From assembly GCF_037094685.1 (NCBI RefSeq), contig NZ_CP146614.1, forward strand, positions 1,984,001 through 2,048,000: a stretch of DNA of 64,000 bases, given 5' to 3'. A program made the translations under genes and the position numbers. Source of the DNA: Massilia sp. METH4. GTDB lineage: Bacteria > Pseudomonadota > Gammaproteobacteria > Burkholderiales > Burkholderiaceae_D. Of this stretch, positions 51,536 through 59,674 are shown one piece after another (positions within the stretch are counted from its first letter, which is position 1; each line of letters starts with the position of its first letter). The notes under the pieces were generated by a model that ran no database searches, was not told the origin of the DNA, and saw nothing but the letters and a program-made list of their open reading frames with translations.

Positions 51536-52141
51536 TCACGTACTCCAGTAAGCGAGGAACATGTCGACGGCCGTCTCCACGACGGCCGCTTCCTGCCTCT
51601 CGTCGAGCCCGCTCTGGCCCATGGCCACCTGCGGCCAGAAGGCGAAAGTCTTCAACTGACCCTGCAGCAGGGCGGCCATGAAGGCCGGATCTCCCCGTTT
51701 CAGCTTGCCATTCTCCTGCGCGGCGCGCAGCAGTGACGCCGCTCCTTCCTCTTTTTCCGACAGCTTGGCCACCATGCTGCGCGCCCGTTCAGGCGTGTGG
51801 ATCGCCTCGGCGATCGCCACCCGTGCCAGATCGAGAAAATAAGGGTCGCGCAACAGGAGCATCTTTTGCCGCAACAGGGCGACCAGTTGCGCGCGCAGGG
51901 GCTGGTCTGGCCGGTATGACGCGGCCTCGGCCGCCGTGCTGCACGCCCACAACTCTTGCAGGATCTGGGCAAACAGGTCGTCCTTGCTCGGGAAGTGGTT
52001 GTAGACGGTGCGTTTCGATACACCGGCCGTGGCCGCTACGCGGTCCATCGAGGTGGCCTCGAAGCCATTGGCACGGAATTCGGCAATCGCCGCCTGTACG
52101 ATGGCGGCGCGCTTGCGGTCGGTCAGGCGGGATGTCGTCAT
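51536..52141 (-). CDS. TetR/AcrR family regulator
   Basis: A 201-residue repressor with the TetR helix-turn-helix at residues 24-46 (A-T-S-M-D-R-V-A-A-T-A-G-V-S-K-R-T-V-Y-N-H-F pattern) and a helical ligand-binding C-terminus. It is divergent from the MBL-fold hydrolase gene, and matching palindromes lie between them. It therefore most likely represses that gene and itself. The inducer is unknown. Confidence 0.9.
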   Translation of the reverse strand: MTTSRLTDRKRAAIVQAAIAEFRANGFEATSMDRVAATAGVSKRTVYNHFPSKDDLFAQILQELWACSTAAEAASYRPDQPLRAQLVALLRQKMLLLRDPYFLDLARVAIAEAIHTPERARSMVAKLSEKEEGAASLLRAAQENGKLKRGDPAFMAALLQGQLKTFAFWPQVAMGQSGLDERQEAAVVETAVDMFLAYWST

Positions 52142-52151
52142 GGCCGTATTT

Positions 52152-52210
52152 TACACCGGGTAGTTTACTTTCGAGTTCGGCGGCGCTACACTGCAACTAC
52201 ACTGTGTAGT
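52152..52210. promoter_or_regulatory. Two matching TetR-type operators in the divergent spacer
   Basis: TACACCGGGTAGT (52152-52164) and TACACTGTGTAGT (52198-52210) agree at 11 of 13 bases, 46 bases apart. The second is the core of a perfect 15-base palindrome, ACTACACTGTGTAGT at 52196-52210. An extra half site TACACTG lies at 52187. The first lies next to the regulator start codon and the second just ahead of the hydrolase, so one protein could control both. Confidence 0.65.
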
Positions 52211-52233
52211 GTACTTCCTTCCCAGGAGCTCCC

Positions 52234-53244
52234 ATGCAAACGACCACCGCGCACGTCTCGCCGCAAATCCACAATGGCCGCTTCCGCAACCCGGCTCGCA
52301 TGCACCGCAGCGGCTTCGGCAAGATGCTGGGCATTATGTGGCGCGCGGCATTCAACAAGCCCGCCGGCACGGTGCCCGTCCGGCCGATCCCGGTACAGGC
52401 GATGACGCGAACGGCGATCGAGACAGCCCCCGATCACACGGTATGGCGGCTCGGTCACTCGACGGTGTTGCTGAAGCTGGAAGGACGGCTGTGGCTGACG
52501 GATCCCGTGTTCACGCGGCGCGCCTCGCCGTTCAGCTGGCTCGGCCCCGCGCGCTTCCATGCGCCCCCGCTGCGGCTCGAGGATTTGCCGCCTCTCGAAG
52601 GCGTCATCCTGTCGCATGACCACTACGACCACCTCGACCGGGCCGCGGTGCTCGCGCTGGCAGCGAAAACGGCGCACTTCATCACGCCGCTGGGCGTCGG
52701 CGACCTGCTCGTCAAATGGGGCGTTCCGGCAGGGAGGGTGCGGCAACTGGACTGGTGGCGCTCCATCAAGCTGGGCAATGTCGAGCTCACGTGCACGCCG
52801 GCCCAGCATTTCTCCGGCCGCGGCCTGTCGGACGGCAACAGCACGCTGTGGTGCTCCTGGGTCATCGCCGGCGCGACGCGGCGCGTGTTCTTCAGCGGAG
52901 ACTCCGGTTACTTCCGCGGGTTCAAGGCGATCGGCGACCGCTTCGGGCCCTTCGACCTGACGATGATCGAGACGGGCGCCTACGACGAGCAATGGCCGGA
53001 CGTGCACATGCAGCCGGAACAAACGATGCAGGCCCACGTCGACCTGCGCGGCAACGTGCTGCTGCCGATCCATAACGGAACGTTCGATCTCGCCTTCCAC
53101 CAATGGCACGAGCCGCTGGACCGCATCGCCGCGCTGGCGGACGCGCAAGGCCAGCGCCTGGCTACTCCGATGATCGGGCAAGCGATCGATCTCGCCGCAC
53201 CGCACGCCGACAAGCGCTGGTGGCAGGCGGCCACTGCGCGGTAA
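52234..53244 (+). CDS. MBL-fold metallo-hydrolase (UlaG/NAPE-PLD-like)
   Basis: A 336-residue metallo-beta-lactamase-fold protein with an AGGAG site before ATG 52234. The metal motif S-H-D-H-Y-D-H-L-D lies near 128-136, L-G-H-S-T-V-L-L near 73, F-S-G-D-S-G-Y near 223 and P-I-H-N-G-T-F near 278. This set matches the NAPE-PLD/RomA-like group acting on phospholipid or lactone substrates. It is probably repressed by the divergent TetR protein. The substrate is unknown. Confidence 0.87.
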   Translation: MQTTTAHVSPQIHNGRFRNPARMHRSGFGKMLGIMWRAAFNKPAGTVPVRPIPVQAMTRTAIETAPDHTVWRLGHSTVLLKLEGRLWLTDPVFTRRASPFSWLGPARFHAPPLRLEDLPPLEGVILSHDHYDHLDRAAVLALAAKTAHFITPLGVGDLLVKWGVPAGRVRQLDWWRSIKLGNVELTCTPAQHFSGRGLSDGNSTLWCSWVIAGATRRVFFSGDSGYFRGFKAIGDRFGPFDLTMIETGAYDEQWPDVHMQPEQTMQAHVDLRGNVLLPIHNGTFDLAFHQWHEPLDRIAALADAQGQRLATPMIGQAIDLAAPHADKRWWQAATAR

Positions 53245-53283
53245 GTGCGCCAACCGTTGTAGAAACACGCCAGCGACCAATCG

Positions 53284-53341
53284 GGGACAGTCCCCGATTT
53301 TTTACAACAGGTTGGTGTTGTAAAAACTCGGGGACTGTCCC
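53284..53341. repeat. 58-bp inverted repeat with GGGACAGTCCCC arms
   Basis: Two 26-base arms (53284-53309 and 53316-53341), identical but for one pair, flank a GGTTGG loop. Each arm contains GGGACAGTCCCC followed by an A/T-rich run. The arrangement gives a long hairpin and also smaller hairpins in each arm. It lies after the MBL-fold gene, so it may end its transcript. It resembles small dispersed repeats seen in betaproteobacteria. Confidence 0.8.
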
Positions 53342-53368
53342 TGGGGTGGGGTGTAGTGGGTACGCTAC

Positions 53369-53391
53369 AAAAAAACGGCCCCGAGGGGCCG
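53369..53391 (-). terminator. Rho-independent terminator of the TonB receptor gene
   Basis: On the minus strand a CGGCCCC stem pairs with GGGGCCG around a two-base TC loop (53376-53391), followed by seven T residues (53369-53375 on the plus strand read as A). It lies 61 bases past the TonB receptor stop. Confidence 0.85.
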
Positions 53392-53452
53392 CGAAAGTGA
53401 GATCGGGTGGCAGCCTTGGATTCCGCCACCCCAGGGACACATCTCAATCGGC

Positions 53453-55954
53453 TCAGAAGCGGTACGTGAGCGACGCCTCCCAAGTGCGGCCGAACAGGGG
53501 CCGGGCGTTGATCGGGCCGCTGCCGCCGGTCGTCAGGCGGGAGTTGCCCTCGGTGAGACCCAGTTCGTTCGACAGGTTGTTGCCGCTGACGCGGAACTCG
53601 ATCTTCTCGCCCAGCCGGAACACGGCGCCGGCATCGAAGGTTTTATAGGACGGCAGGTATTGCACGTTCGCCTGGTCGGCCCACCGCTCGCCGATGTACG
53701 TGTAAGTGCCATACAGCCGCAGCTCGTTGTCACCCAGCGGAATCCGGTACGAAGGCGTGAAGCGCCCTTGCAGCTTCGGCTGGCGCTGCACGCGCTTGCC
53801 GGCCGTGGCCGGATTGTCCTTGTATTCGGAGTCTTGCCAGTTGCCCGTGAGCGTGAGCGTGAGGTCGCGGATCGGGCGCAGGCCCAGTTCGAACTCCACC
53901 CCTTGCCCTTTCGAGCCGCTGACGGAATTGAGCACCGTGCCGTCCGCGAGGATCTGCTGGAACGCAATGCCCTCGAAATCGGTTCGGAAGTAGTTGATGT
54001 AGGCGCTGTACAGCGGAGTCGCCGTCTTGAATCCGACTTCGAACTGCTCGATCGTGGGCGTGGGCAACAGGCTGTGGTCGTCCACCCGCGCCTGGGTACC
54101 GGCATTACGCAGGTCGTCGAAAGCGATGAACGTGTGGCCGCGGTTGGCGCGGGCGAACACGCTGGCGTCGCGCGCGAGCTTGAAGTTGCCGCCGATGGTA
54201 AAGGAATTGGCGGAGTCGGTGCGCGTGAGCGCCGTGTTCGCGCCGGTCGGCATCGAGGTGCCGTTGTTGTAGACGGTCAGCGGATTGTTGTCCGTATCGC
54301 CGGTCCTCAGGTTCGAGATCGTCGCATCGAGTTTCTGGCGCTCGCGGCGGATGCCGCCGTCGACCTTGATGCGATCGTTGATCTTCCATTCGTTGGCAAT
54401 GAAGATGGCCGTGTTGCTGCCGTCGTAGGAGGCGACCGGCGCGTAGTTCACGGGGCCTTCCTTGCCCTGGTTCGACACGATCACGCCGTTATCGAGCCGC
54501 ACGTCGATCAGCCGGGCGTTCGGCACGGCCGTCATCAGGTGGCTGTTACCCAGGTACCAGACATCGTCCGACGAGTAATTGGCGAAGTAGCCGCCGATCG
54601 TCACCGTATTGTCCTTCATCCATTCGCGGCTGAAGCGGATTTCGTCGGTGGCCGACTGCAGCTTTTTCTCGACGGCCCACAGGCCTGCCTGTATCACCTG
54701 CTGCGTATCCGCGACGGGCGTGCCATCGAGGTAGGTCGCGGTGGCCGTGGTGGCGGTGCTCCCCGCCACGGCGTTGCCGTAGGTGGACAAGGCGTTGGCC
54801 CGGTACGCGCCCATCGTCAGCGGGTTATTCCCAGTGAACATCGCGATCGTGTTCAAGTCGCCGTCGAAGTAATTGAACTTGTTCGACACGGTCCAGCCGG
54901 CGACAGTTTGCGCGAAGTCGATGCCGAACACGGTGGATTGCAAGCCGCGGCCATCGCCGAGGTCGTAGTCCAGCGTCCGGCCGGGCCCCGCCTCGACCGT
55001 GAACCGGCGCATCTCGCCGCTCATCAGCGTGCCCGTCAACGGATCGAAGCCGGGGAATTCCGTGATGGTGCGGCCTTCATTGGAAGAGATCAGCGGCACG
55101 CCGGTATAGAACGCATTCTTGTCGTCGGTACGGCGAGCATAGAACGTCACTTCGCCCCCATCGAGCTTGCGCGTCAGGGTGGCCGTGATCTGCCCACCCT
55201 TGTCGGACGGGAAGCCGGCGTCGCGCACCCCATGCGTGTTGCGATAGAACCCGCCCACGGTGCCATACCAGTTCTCGGCGATCTTGCCGCCATAGAACAC
55301 GTCGATGCGGCGCAGCTCACCGGTTCCCGTCGAGAAGCGGATCGACCCTTCCGGAGTGTCGGTGCCCTTCTTCAGGATGAAGTTCATGGTCGCCCCCGGC
55401 TGCCCATTCGAGAAAATCGTGCTGGGACCGCCACGCAGCACCTCGACGCGCTCGATCGTGTCGTCGAGCCGGAAGGCCGATGAACCTTCGAAGAACGACA
55501 GCGTGGGAACAGGGTAGATCGGGTTACCCATCATTTGCACGGACACGAAGGGCGAGTCGGAGCCGGACGGGAAGCCGCGCACCTCGATATTGGCGCCTGA
55601 TTGGCCGCCGGTGGGTTCGGCATACACGCCCGGCACCAGCTTCAGGATATCGGCGGTACTGCTGGGGGCAGCCTGCTTCAGCTGTTCCTCGGTCGCCGTG
55701 GTGATCGAGAATGCCGAGTCGAGCTTGCGCACCCCGCCCGTGGCGACGCCCGTCACCACCACTTGCTGGATTTCGGTCTGCACGGCATCGCCACCCTGCG
55801 CGCCCGTGCCGGATGCGCCTGCCGTGGCCTGTGTGCCGGATGCGGCGGAAACATCCTGGGTCGGAGGAGGAGGGGCCGCTTCCTGGGCACGCGCCTGGCT
55901 GGCCAGGGCGAGAACGGCAAGGGATATCGAGGACAGCAGGAATCTGTTGTGCAT
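53453..55954 (-). CDS. TonB-dependent receptor for sugar uptake
   Basis: An 833-residue outer-membrane receptor. A signal peptide (1-23, ending A-R-A-Q) precedes a plug domain with V-V-V-T-G near 65 and V-P-G-V-Y near 107; the barrel ends in R-T-W-E-A-S-L-T-Y-R-F. ATG 55954 is preferred to the longer frame at 56065 because it gives the signal peptide. Its promoter, overlapped by LacI-type operators, is divergent from the regulator gene. Context points to a disaccharide such as maltose, trehalose, nigerose or kojibiose as substrate, but siderophore-type transport cannot be excluded from sequence alone. Confidence 0.9.
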   Translation of the reverse strand: MHNRFLLSSISLAVLALASQARAQEAAPPPPTQDVSAASGTQATAGASGTGAQGGDAVQTEIQQVVVTGVATGGVRKLDSAFSITTATEEQLKQAAPSSTADILKLVPGVYAEPTGGQSGANIEVRGFPSGSDSPFVSVQMMGNPIYPVPTLSFFEGSSAFRLDDTIERVEVLRGGPSTIFSNGQPGATMNFILKKGTDTPEGSIRFSTGTGELRRIDVFYGGKIAENWYGTVGGFYRNTHGVRDAGFPSDKGGQITATLTRKLDGGEVTFYARRTDDKNAFYTGVPLISSNEGRTITEFPGFDPLTGTLMSGEMRRFTVEAGPGRTLDYDLGDGRGLQSTVFGIDFAQTVAGWTVSNKFNYFDGDLNTIAMFTGNNPLTMGAYRANALSTYGNAVAGSTATTATATYLDGTPVADTQQVIQAGLWAVEKKLQSATDEIRFSREWMKDNTVTIGGYFANYSSDDVWYLGNSHLMTAVPNARLIDVRLDNGVIVSNQGKEGPVNYAPVASYDGSNTAIFIANEWKINDRIKVDGGIRRERQKLDATISNLRTGDTDNNPLTVYNNGTSMPTGANTALTRTDSANSFTIGGNFKLARDASVFARANRGHTFIAFDDLRNAGTQARVDDHSLLPTPTIEQFEVGFKTATPLYSAYINYFRTDFEGIAFQQILADGTVLNSVSGSKGQGVEFELGLRPIRDLTLTLTGNWQDSEYKDNPATAGKRVQRQPKLQGRFTPSYRIPLGDNELRLYGTYTYIGERWADQANVQYLPSYKTFDAGAVFRLGEKIEFRVSGNNLSNELGLTEGNSRLTTGGSGPINARPLFGRTWEASLTYRF

Positions 55955-56063
55955 GGCGGTTCGCTTTCTTGTGAAAATTGTCGTCTCCGGACAATGCGCC
56001 GGCACTCGAGCCGAGCACCGGCGCTGCCGCTTGTTCGCAAGGCCTTCTGGCCATCGTGCAAAC

Positions 56064-56093
56064 ATTGAAACGCAAAAATGACATCGATGTCAA
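56064..56093 (-). promoter_or_regulatory. Sigma-70 promoter of the TonB receptor gene
   Basis: On the minus strand a perfect -35 TTGACA (56088-56093) and TTCAAT (56064-56069) are 18 bases apart. The -35 box lies inside the TGACATCGATGTCA operator, so bound repressor would block polymerase. Confidence 0.6.
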
Positions 56094-56113
56094 TAAAAAT
56101 GCTATCGATGTCA
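56079..56113. promoter_or_regulatory. Paired LacI-type operators between the receptor and regulator genes
   Basis: The perfect palindrome TGACATCGATGTCA (56079-56092) is followed 21 bases later by TGCTATCGATGTCA (56100-56113), which agrees at 12 of 14 positions. The two centres are two helical turns apart, as for cooperative dimers. Flanking CGCAAAA and TTTTGCG at the outer edges extend the symmetry. Confidence 0.75.
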
Positions 56114-56119
56114 TTTTGC

Positions 56120-56147
56120 GTGACAACCGTGGCCGATCTGTCATAAT
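56120..56147 (+). promoter_or_regulatory. Sigma-70 promoter of the first LacI gene
   Basis: GTGACA (56120-56125) and CATAAT (56142-56147) are 16 bases apart, each one base from consensus. It starts 6 bases beyond the second operator, so autoregulation is likely. Confidence 0.55.
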
Positions 56148-56175
56148 GCGCCGTAATTTTGACCCAGGACGAGCA

Positions 56176-57168
56176 ATGGCAAGCGTGAAAACCGATACCG
56201 GATTGACGATGGAAGACCTGGCCGCGCTGGCCGGCGTATCGCCCATCACGGTGTCGCGCGCGCTGCGCAACAGCCCGCTCGTGACGGAAGCGACGCGCGA
56301 GAAAGTACGTCGTATCGCCGAGGAGCAGGGGTACCGCTTCAATGTGAGCGCGCGGAACCTGCGCATGGGGCGCTCGTACTCCGTGGCGGTTGTTGTGGAA
56401 ATGACACCCGCCAAGGGGCGGCCGATGTCCGATCCCTATCCGCTGGAGCTGCTGGGCGGGATCACGCAAGAATTGACGACGGCCGGCTACAGCGTCGTGC
56501 TGACCTCGAAGCAATTGCTCGACACGGCACCGGTGCAGGGGGCCGACGGCCTGATCCTGCTGGGCCAGGGTTCGCATGGCGAGGCCGTGACGGCCTTGAA
56601 GCGCACCGGCCGGCCGCTGGTGGTATGGGGCGCGCCCGAACAGGGTTCGGAAACGGTAGTGGTTGGCAGCGACAATCGCAAGGGCGGCGCCAGCGCGGCG
56701 CAGCGCTTCCTGGACCAGGGCCGCACCCGGCTGGTTTTCCTGGGCGACGTCGACCATGCCGAAGTCCAGGAACGCTGTGCCGGCTTCATCGACGCGCTGA
56801 ACGGGCAGGGTACCGTGCACATCCTGCGGCCCAAGGCCTTCACGTTCGAAGCCGGCTTTGCATGTATCGCGTCGCTCCTGAAGAAGAAAGGGCCGGCGTT
56901 CGACGGCGTGTTCGCCGCCAGCGACCTGCTCGCCATGGGGGCGATCCGCGCGCTGGCCGAGAAGAACCTGCGCGTGCCCGAGAGTGTTTCAGTGATCGGC
57001 TACGACGATACGCCGGCCGCCGCCAGTTTCATCCCGCCGCTGACGTCCGTGCACCAGTACCTGCGCGACGGCGGCGTGCTGCTGGCGAAAAAAATGCTGG
57101 ACCTGATGAACGGCCAGCCCGCCACGTCCGAAATGCTGCCCACGACCCTGATGGTACGGCAAACCTGA
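56176..57168 (+). CDS. LacI family regulator
   Basis: A 330-residue regulator with ATG 56176. The DNA-binding motif M-E-D-L-A-A-L-A-G-V-S-P-I-T-V-S-R-A-L-R and hinge helix lie at residues 11-60, and a periplasmic-binding-type sugar domain follows, with D-G-V-F-A-A-S-D-L-L-A-M-G-A near 240. It is divergent from the TonB receptor gene, and paired operators lie between. It is expected to repress the receptor, and perhaps the downstream genes, until a sugar binds. Confidence 0.92.
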   Translation: MASVKTDTGLTMEDLAALAGVSPITVSRALRNSPLVTEATREKVRRIAEEQGYRFNVSARNLRMGRSYSVAVVVEMTPAKGRPMSDPYPLELLGGITQELTTAGYSVVLTSKQLLDTAPVQGADGLILLGQGSHGEAVTALKRTGRPLVVWGAPEQGSETVVVGSDNRKGGASAAQRFLDQGRTRLVFLGDVDHAEVQERCAGFIDALNGQGTVHILRPKAFTFEAGFACIASLLKKKGPAFDGVFAASDLLAMGAIRALAEKNLRVPESVSVIGYDDTPAAASFIPPLTSVHQYLRDGGVLLAKKMLDLMNGQPATSEMLPTTLMVRQT

Positions 57169-57178
57169 TGCAGCACTA

Positions 57179-57281
57179 AGAACGCCTAACAAAACACCCA
57201 GGGCAAGGCGCGGCGTCGAAGACAGTACGCCTGTACGGCGAGACGCTGCAACGCGGCCATGGGGGTTTTGTTAGGCGTTCT
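57179..57281. repeat. 103-bp palindromic dispersed element, copy 2 (opposite orientation)
   Basis: Same length as the element at 48187-48289, in reverse orientation. The ends read AGAACGCCTAACAAAAC and its complement; compared with copy 1 both ends carry matching changes (AGAG/CTCT against AGAA/TTCT), so pairing is preserved. It begins 10 bases after a LacI stop codon, again just past a gene end. Confidence 0.85.
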
Positions 57282-57289
57282 AAGTAAGA

Positions 57290-57322
57290 GCCGCCGCGGC
57301 AAGGCAAGACGGCGGCATTTTT
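57290..57322 (+). terminator. Likely terminator after the first LacI gene
   Basis: A perfect 7-base GC stem (57290-57296 with 57310-57316) encloses a 13-base loop and is followed by ATTTTT. The long loop weakens it, but together with the preceding palindrome it should end the regulator transcript before the phosphorylase gene. Confidence 0.55.
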
Positions 57323-57323
57323 C

Positions 57324-57335
57324 CAAACCGGTTTG
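57324..57335. promoter_or_regulatory. Palindromic operator upstream of the phosphorylase gene
   Basis: CAAACCGGTTTG is a perfect 12-base palindrome with a central CCGG, the type bound by LacI-family regulators. It lies 18 bases before the GTG start of the phosphorylase. It differs from the TGACATCGATGTCA operators, so it probably belongs to the second LacI protein at 61641. Confidence 0.6.
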
Positions 57336-57352
57336 AATGAGCGAGGAGACCT

Positions 57353-59674
57353 GTGAGCCAACCCCCGAACCACCGCTTTCCCCCCGACCCCTGGTGCCTG
57401 CGTGAAACGGCACTCGACGAGGCTACCCATTTCCTGAACGAGACCCTGTTCGCCCTCGGTAACGGCTACATCGGCGTGCGCGGCACGGCGGAAGAGGGCT
57501 GGAGCGGGGCTGCCGGCACCTCCCGGGACGGCACTTACCTGAACGGCTTCTACGAATCGGAGCCGATCCACTATCCCGAGACGGCCTACGGGCTGGCCCG
57601 GACCAACCAGTTCATGTTGAACGTGCCGAACGCGAAGGGCTTGGCGATCTGGCTTGGCGACGAACGGTTCGACCCGCTGTGGGGCACGCTGGACCAATAC
57701 GAGCGCTCGCTCGACCTGCGGCGGGGCGTGCTGGAGCGCTCCTTGCGCTGGACGGCGCCTTCCGGCAAGTCGATCGCCGTGCACAGCCGGCGCATCGTCT
57801 GCTTCGAAAACAAGCACCTGCTGGCGCTGCAGGTCGATGTCACGCCGCTGAACTTCAGCGGCACGATCCGCATCGTCACCGCGCTCGATGGCGCCGTGCG
57901 CAACCTGGAGGCGGGCGACGACCCGCGCGTGGGCTCGAGCGTGTCGGGGGCTTCGCTGGAATTGCTGGCGGCCGAACAGGACGGCGACTTCAGCGCCCTG
58001 GTGCAGCGCACCCGCAACAGCGGCTTCACGCTGGTCAGTGCCACGCTGACCGAGGCGCCGGGCACGGCACAGTGCAGCCGCGAGGAACTGCGCCTGGAAG
58101 GAACGTATGACGTGGCGGCCGAGCAGGGCAAGGCGGTGCGCGTGACCAAGTATGTGTCGTACCACACGTCGCGCGACTATCCGGAGGGCGAGCTGCTGCC
58201 GCGCAGCCGTGCGGTGCTGGAGCAAGCGCGCCAGGGCGGCTTCGAGGCGCTGGCCGCGCGGCAGGCCACGTACCTGGCCGACTTCTGGCGCCAGGCCGAT
58301 GTGGAGATCGACGGCGACGACCTGCTCCAGCAAGGCATCCGCTTCAACGAATACCACCTGCTGCAATCGGTGGGCCGCGACGGCAAGACCAATATCTCGG
58401 CGAAGGGCGTGACGGGCGAAGGCTACGAAGGCCACTATTTCTGGGACACCGAGATCTACATCTTCCCCTTCTTCCTGTACAACAAGCCGGACATCGCCCG
58501 CGCGCTGCTGGAGTACCGCTGGGCCGGGCTGGAAGCGGCGCGCCGCCGGGCGCGGCAGATGTCGCATCCGAAAGGCGCACTGTACCCCTGGCGCACGATC
58601 GCGGGCGAAGAGTGCTCGGCGTACTTCCCGGCCGGCACGGCGCAGTACCACATCAACGCCGACATCGCCTACTCGATCCGCCAGTACCTCGATGCGACCG
58701 GCGACGACGACTGGCTGCGGGCGCAGGGCGCCGAGATCGTGATGGAAACGGCGCGCATCTGGACGGGGATCGGCAGCTTCGACCGCCATGGCCGCTTCGT
58801 GATCAACGAGGTGACGGGGCCGGACGAATACACGGCCCTCGTCAACAACAACTACTACACGAATGCGATGGCGCAGGCGCACCTGGAGTTCGCCGCCGCC
58901 ATCGCGGACCGCCTGGCGCGGGAGTTCCCCGAGGATCACGCCCGCATCGCGGCGGCGATGGCGCTCGATCCGGCCGAGCCGGAAGCGTGGAGGCACGCCG
59001 CCCGGCACATGCACCTGCCGTACGACGAGGAACTGGGCATCCACGCGCAGGACGACAGCTTCCTGTCGAAGCGGCGCTGGGATTTCGCGAACACGCCGGC
59101 CGAGAACTATCCGCTGCTGCTGCATTACCATCCGATGGTCATCTATCGGCACCAGGTGTGCAAGCAGGCCGACGTGGTGCTGGCCCTGCTGCTGCTGTCT
59201 TCCCGCTTCGGCCTGGACGACAAGCGCCGCGACTTCGACTACTACGAGGCAGTGACCACGCACGACTCCTCGCTGTCGTCCTGCATCTTTTCCATCATCG
59301 CCGCCGAGGTGGGGCATGCCGGCAAGGCCTACGACTATTTCATGGAAACGGCGCGCATGGACCTGGACGACACGCACGGCAACACGTGCCACGGCGTGCA
59401 CACCGCCGCGATGGCCGGCACGTGGCTGGGAGTCGCGCAAGGTTTCGGCGGCATGCGCACCGATGGCGGCGCACTGCGCTTCGCTCCCACGCTGCCGGCG
59501 CAGTGGCGCGGCTACCGCTTCCGCGTGCACCTGCGCGGCTGCCTGCTGCAGGTGAGCGTCAACGCGGCCGGCACCCGGTATCGCCTGTTGCAGGGTAACG
59601 CCCTGAGTCTTTCCCACCGCGGCAAGGCCATCGCGCTCACCGCCGCGCAACCCGAACACGAGGAGGCCGCATGA
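57353..59674 (+). CDS. Glycoside hydrolase family 65 disaccharide phosphorylase
   Basis: A 773-residue GH65 enzyme with GAGGAG ribosome site and GTG 57353. Family landmarks: N-E-T-L-F-A-L-G-N-G-Y-I-G-V-R-G near 29, W-D-T-E near 364 and the catalytic acid Glu486 in N-E-V-T-G-P-D-E-Y. It phosphorolyses an alpha-linked disaccharide to beta-glucose-1-phosphate and glucose. The neighbouring beta-phosphoglucomutase confirms a beta-glucose-1-phosphate product. Maltose is the most common substrate, but trehalose, nigerose and kojibiose enzymes look alike. It overlaps the mutase gene by 4 bases. Confidence 0.9.
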   Translation: MSQPPNHRFPPDPWCLRETALDEATHFLNETLFALGNGYIGVRGTAEEGWSGAAGTSRDGTYLNGFYESEPIHYPETAYGLARTNQFMLNVPNAKGLAIWLGDERFDPLWGTLDQYERSLDLRRGVLERSLRWTAPSGKSIAVHSRRIVCFENKHLLALQVDVTPLNFSGTIRIVTALDGAVRNLEAGDDPRVGSSVSGASLELLAAEQDGDFSALVQRTRNSGFTLVSATLTEAPGTAQCSREELRLEGTYDVAAEQGKAVRVTKYVSYHTSRDYPEGELLPRSRAVLEQARQGGFEALAARQATYLADFWRQADVEIDGDDLLQQGIRFNEYHLLQSVGRDGKTNISAKGVTGEGYEGHYFWDTEIYIFPFFLYNKPDIARALLEYRWAGLEAARRRARQMSHPKGALYPWRTIAGEECSAYFPAGTAQYHINADIAYSIRQYLDATGDDDWLRAQGAEIVMETARIWTGIGSFDRHGRFVINEVTGPDEYTALVNNNYYTNAMAQAHLEFAAAIADRLAREFPEDHARIAAAMALDPAEPEAWRHAARHMHLPYDEELGIHAQDDSFLSKRRWDFANTPAENYPLLLHYHPMVIYRHQVCKQADVVLALLLLSSRFGLDDKRRDFDYYEAVTTHDSSLSSCIFSIIAAEVGHAGKAYDYFMETARMDLDDTHGNTCHGVHTAAMAGTWLGVAQGFGGMRTDGGALRFAPTLPAQWRGYRFRVHLRGCLLQVSVNAAGTRYRLLQGNALSLSHRGKAIALTAAQPEHEEAA

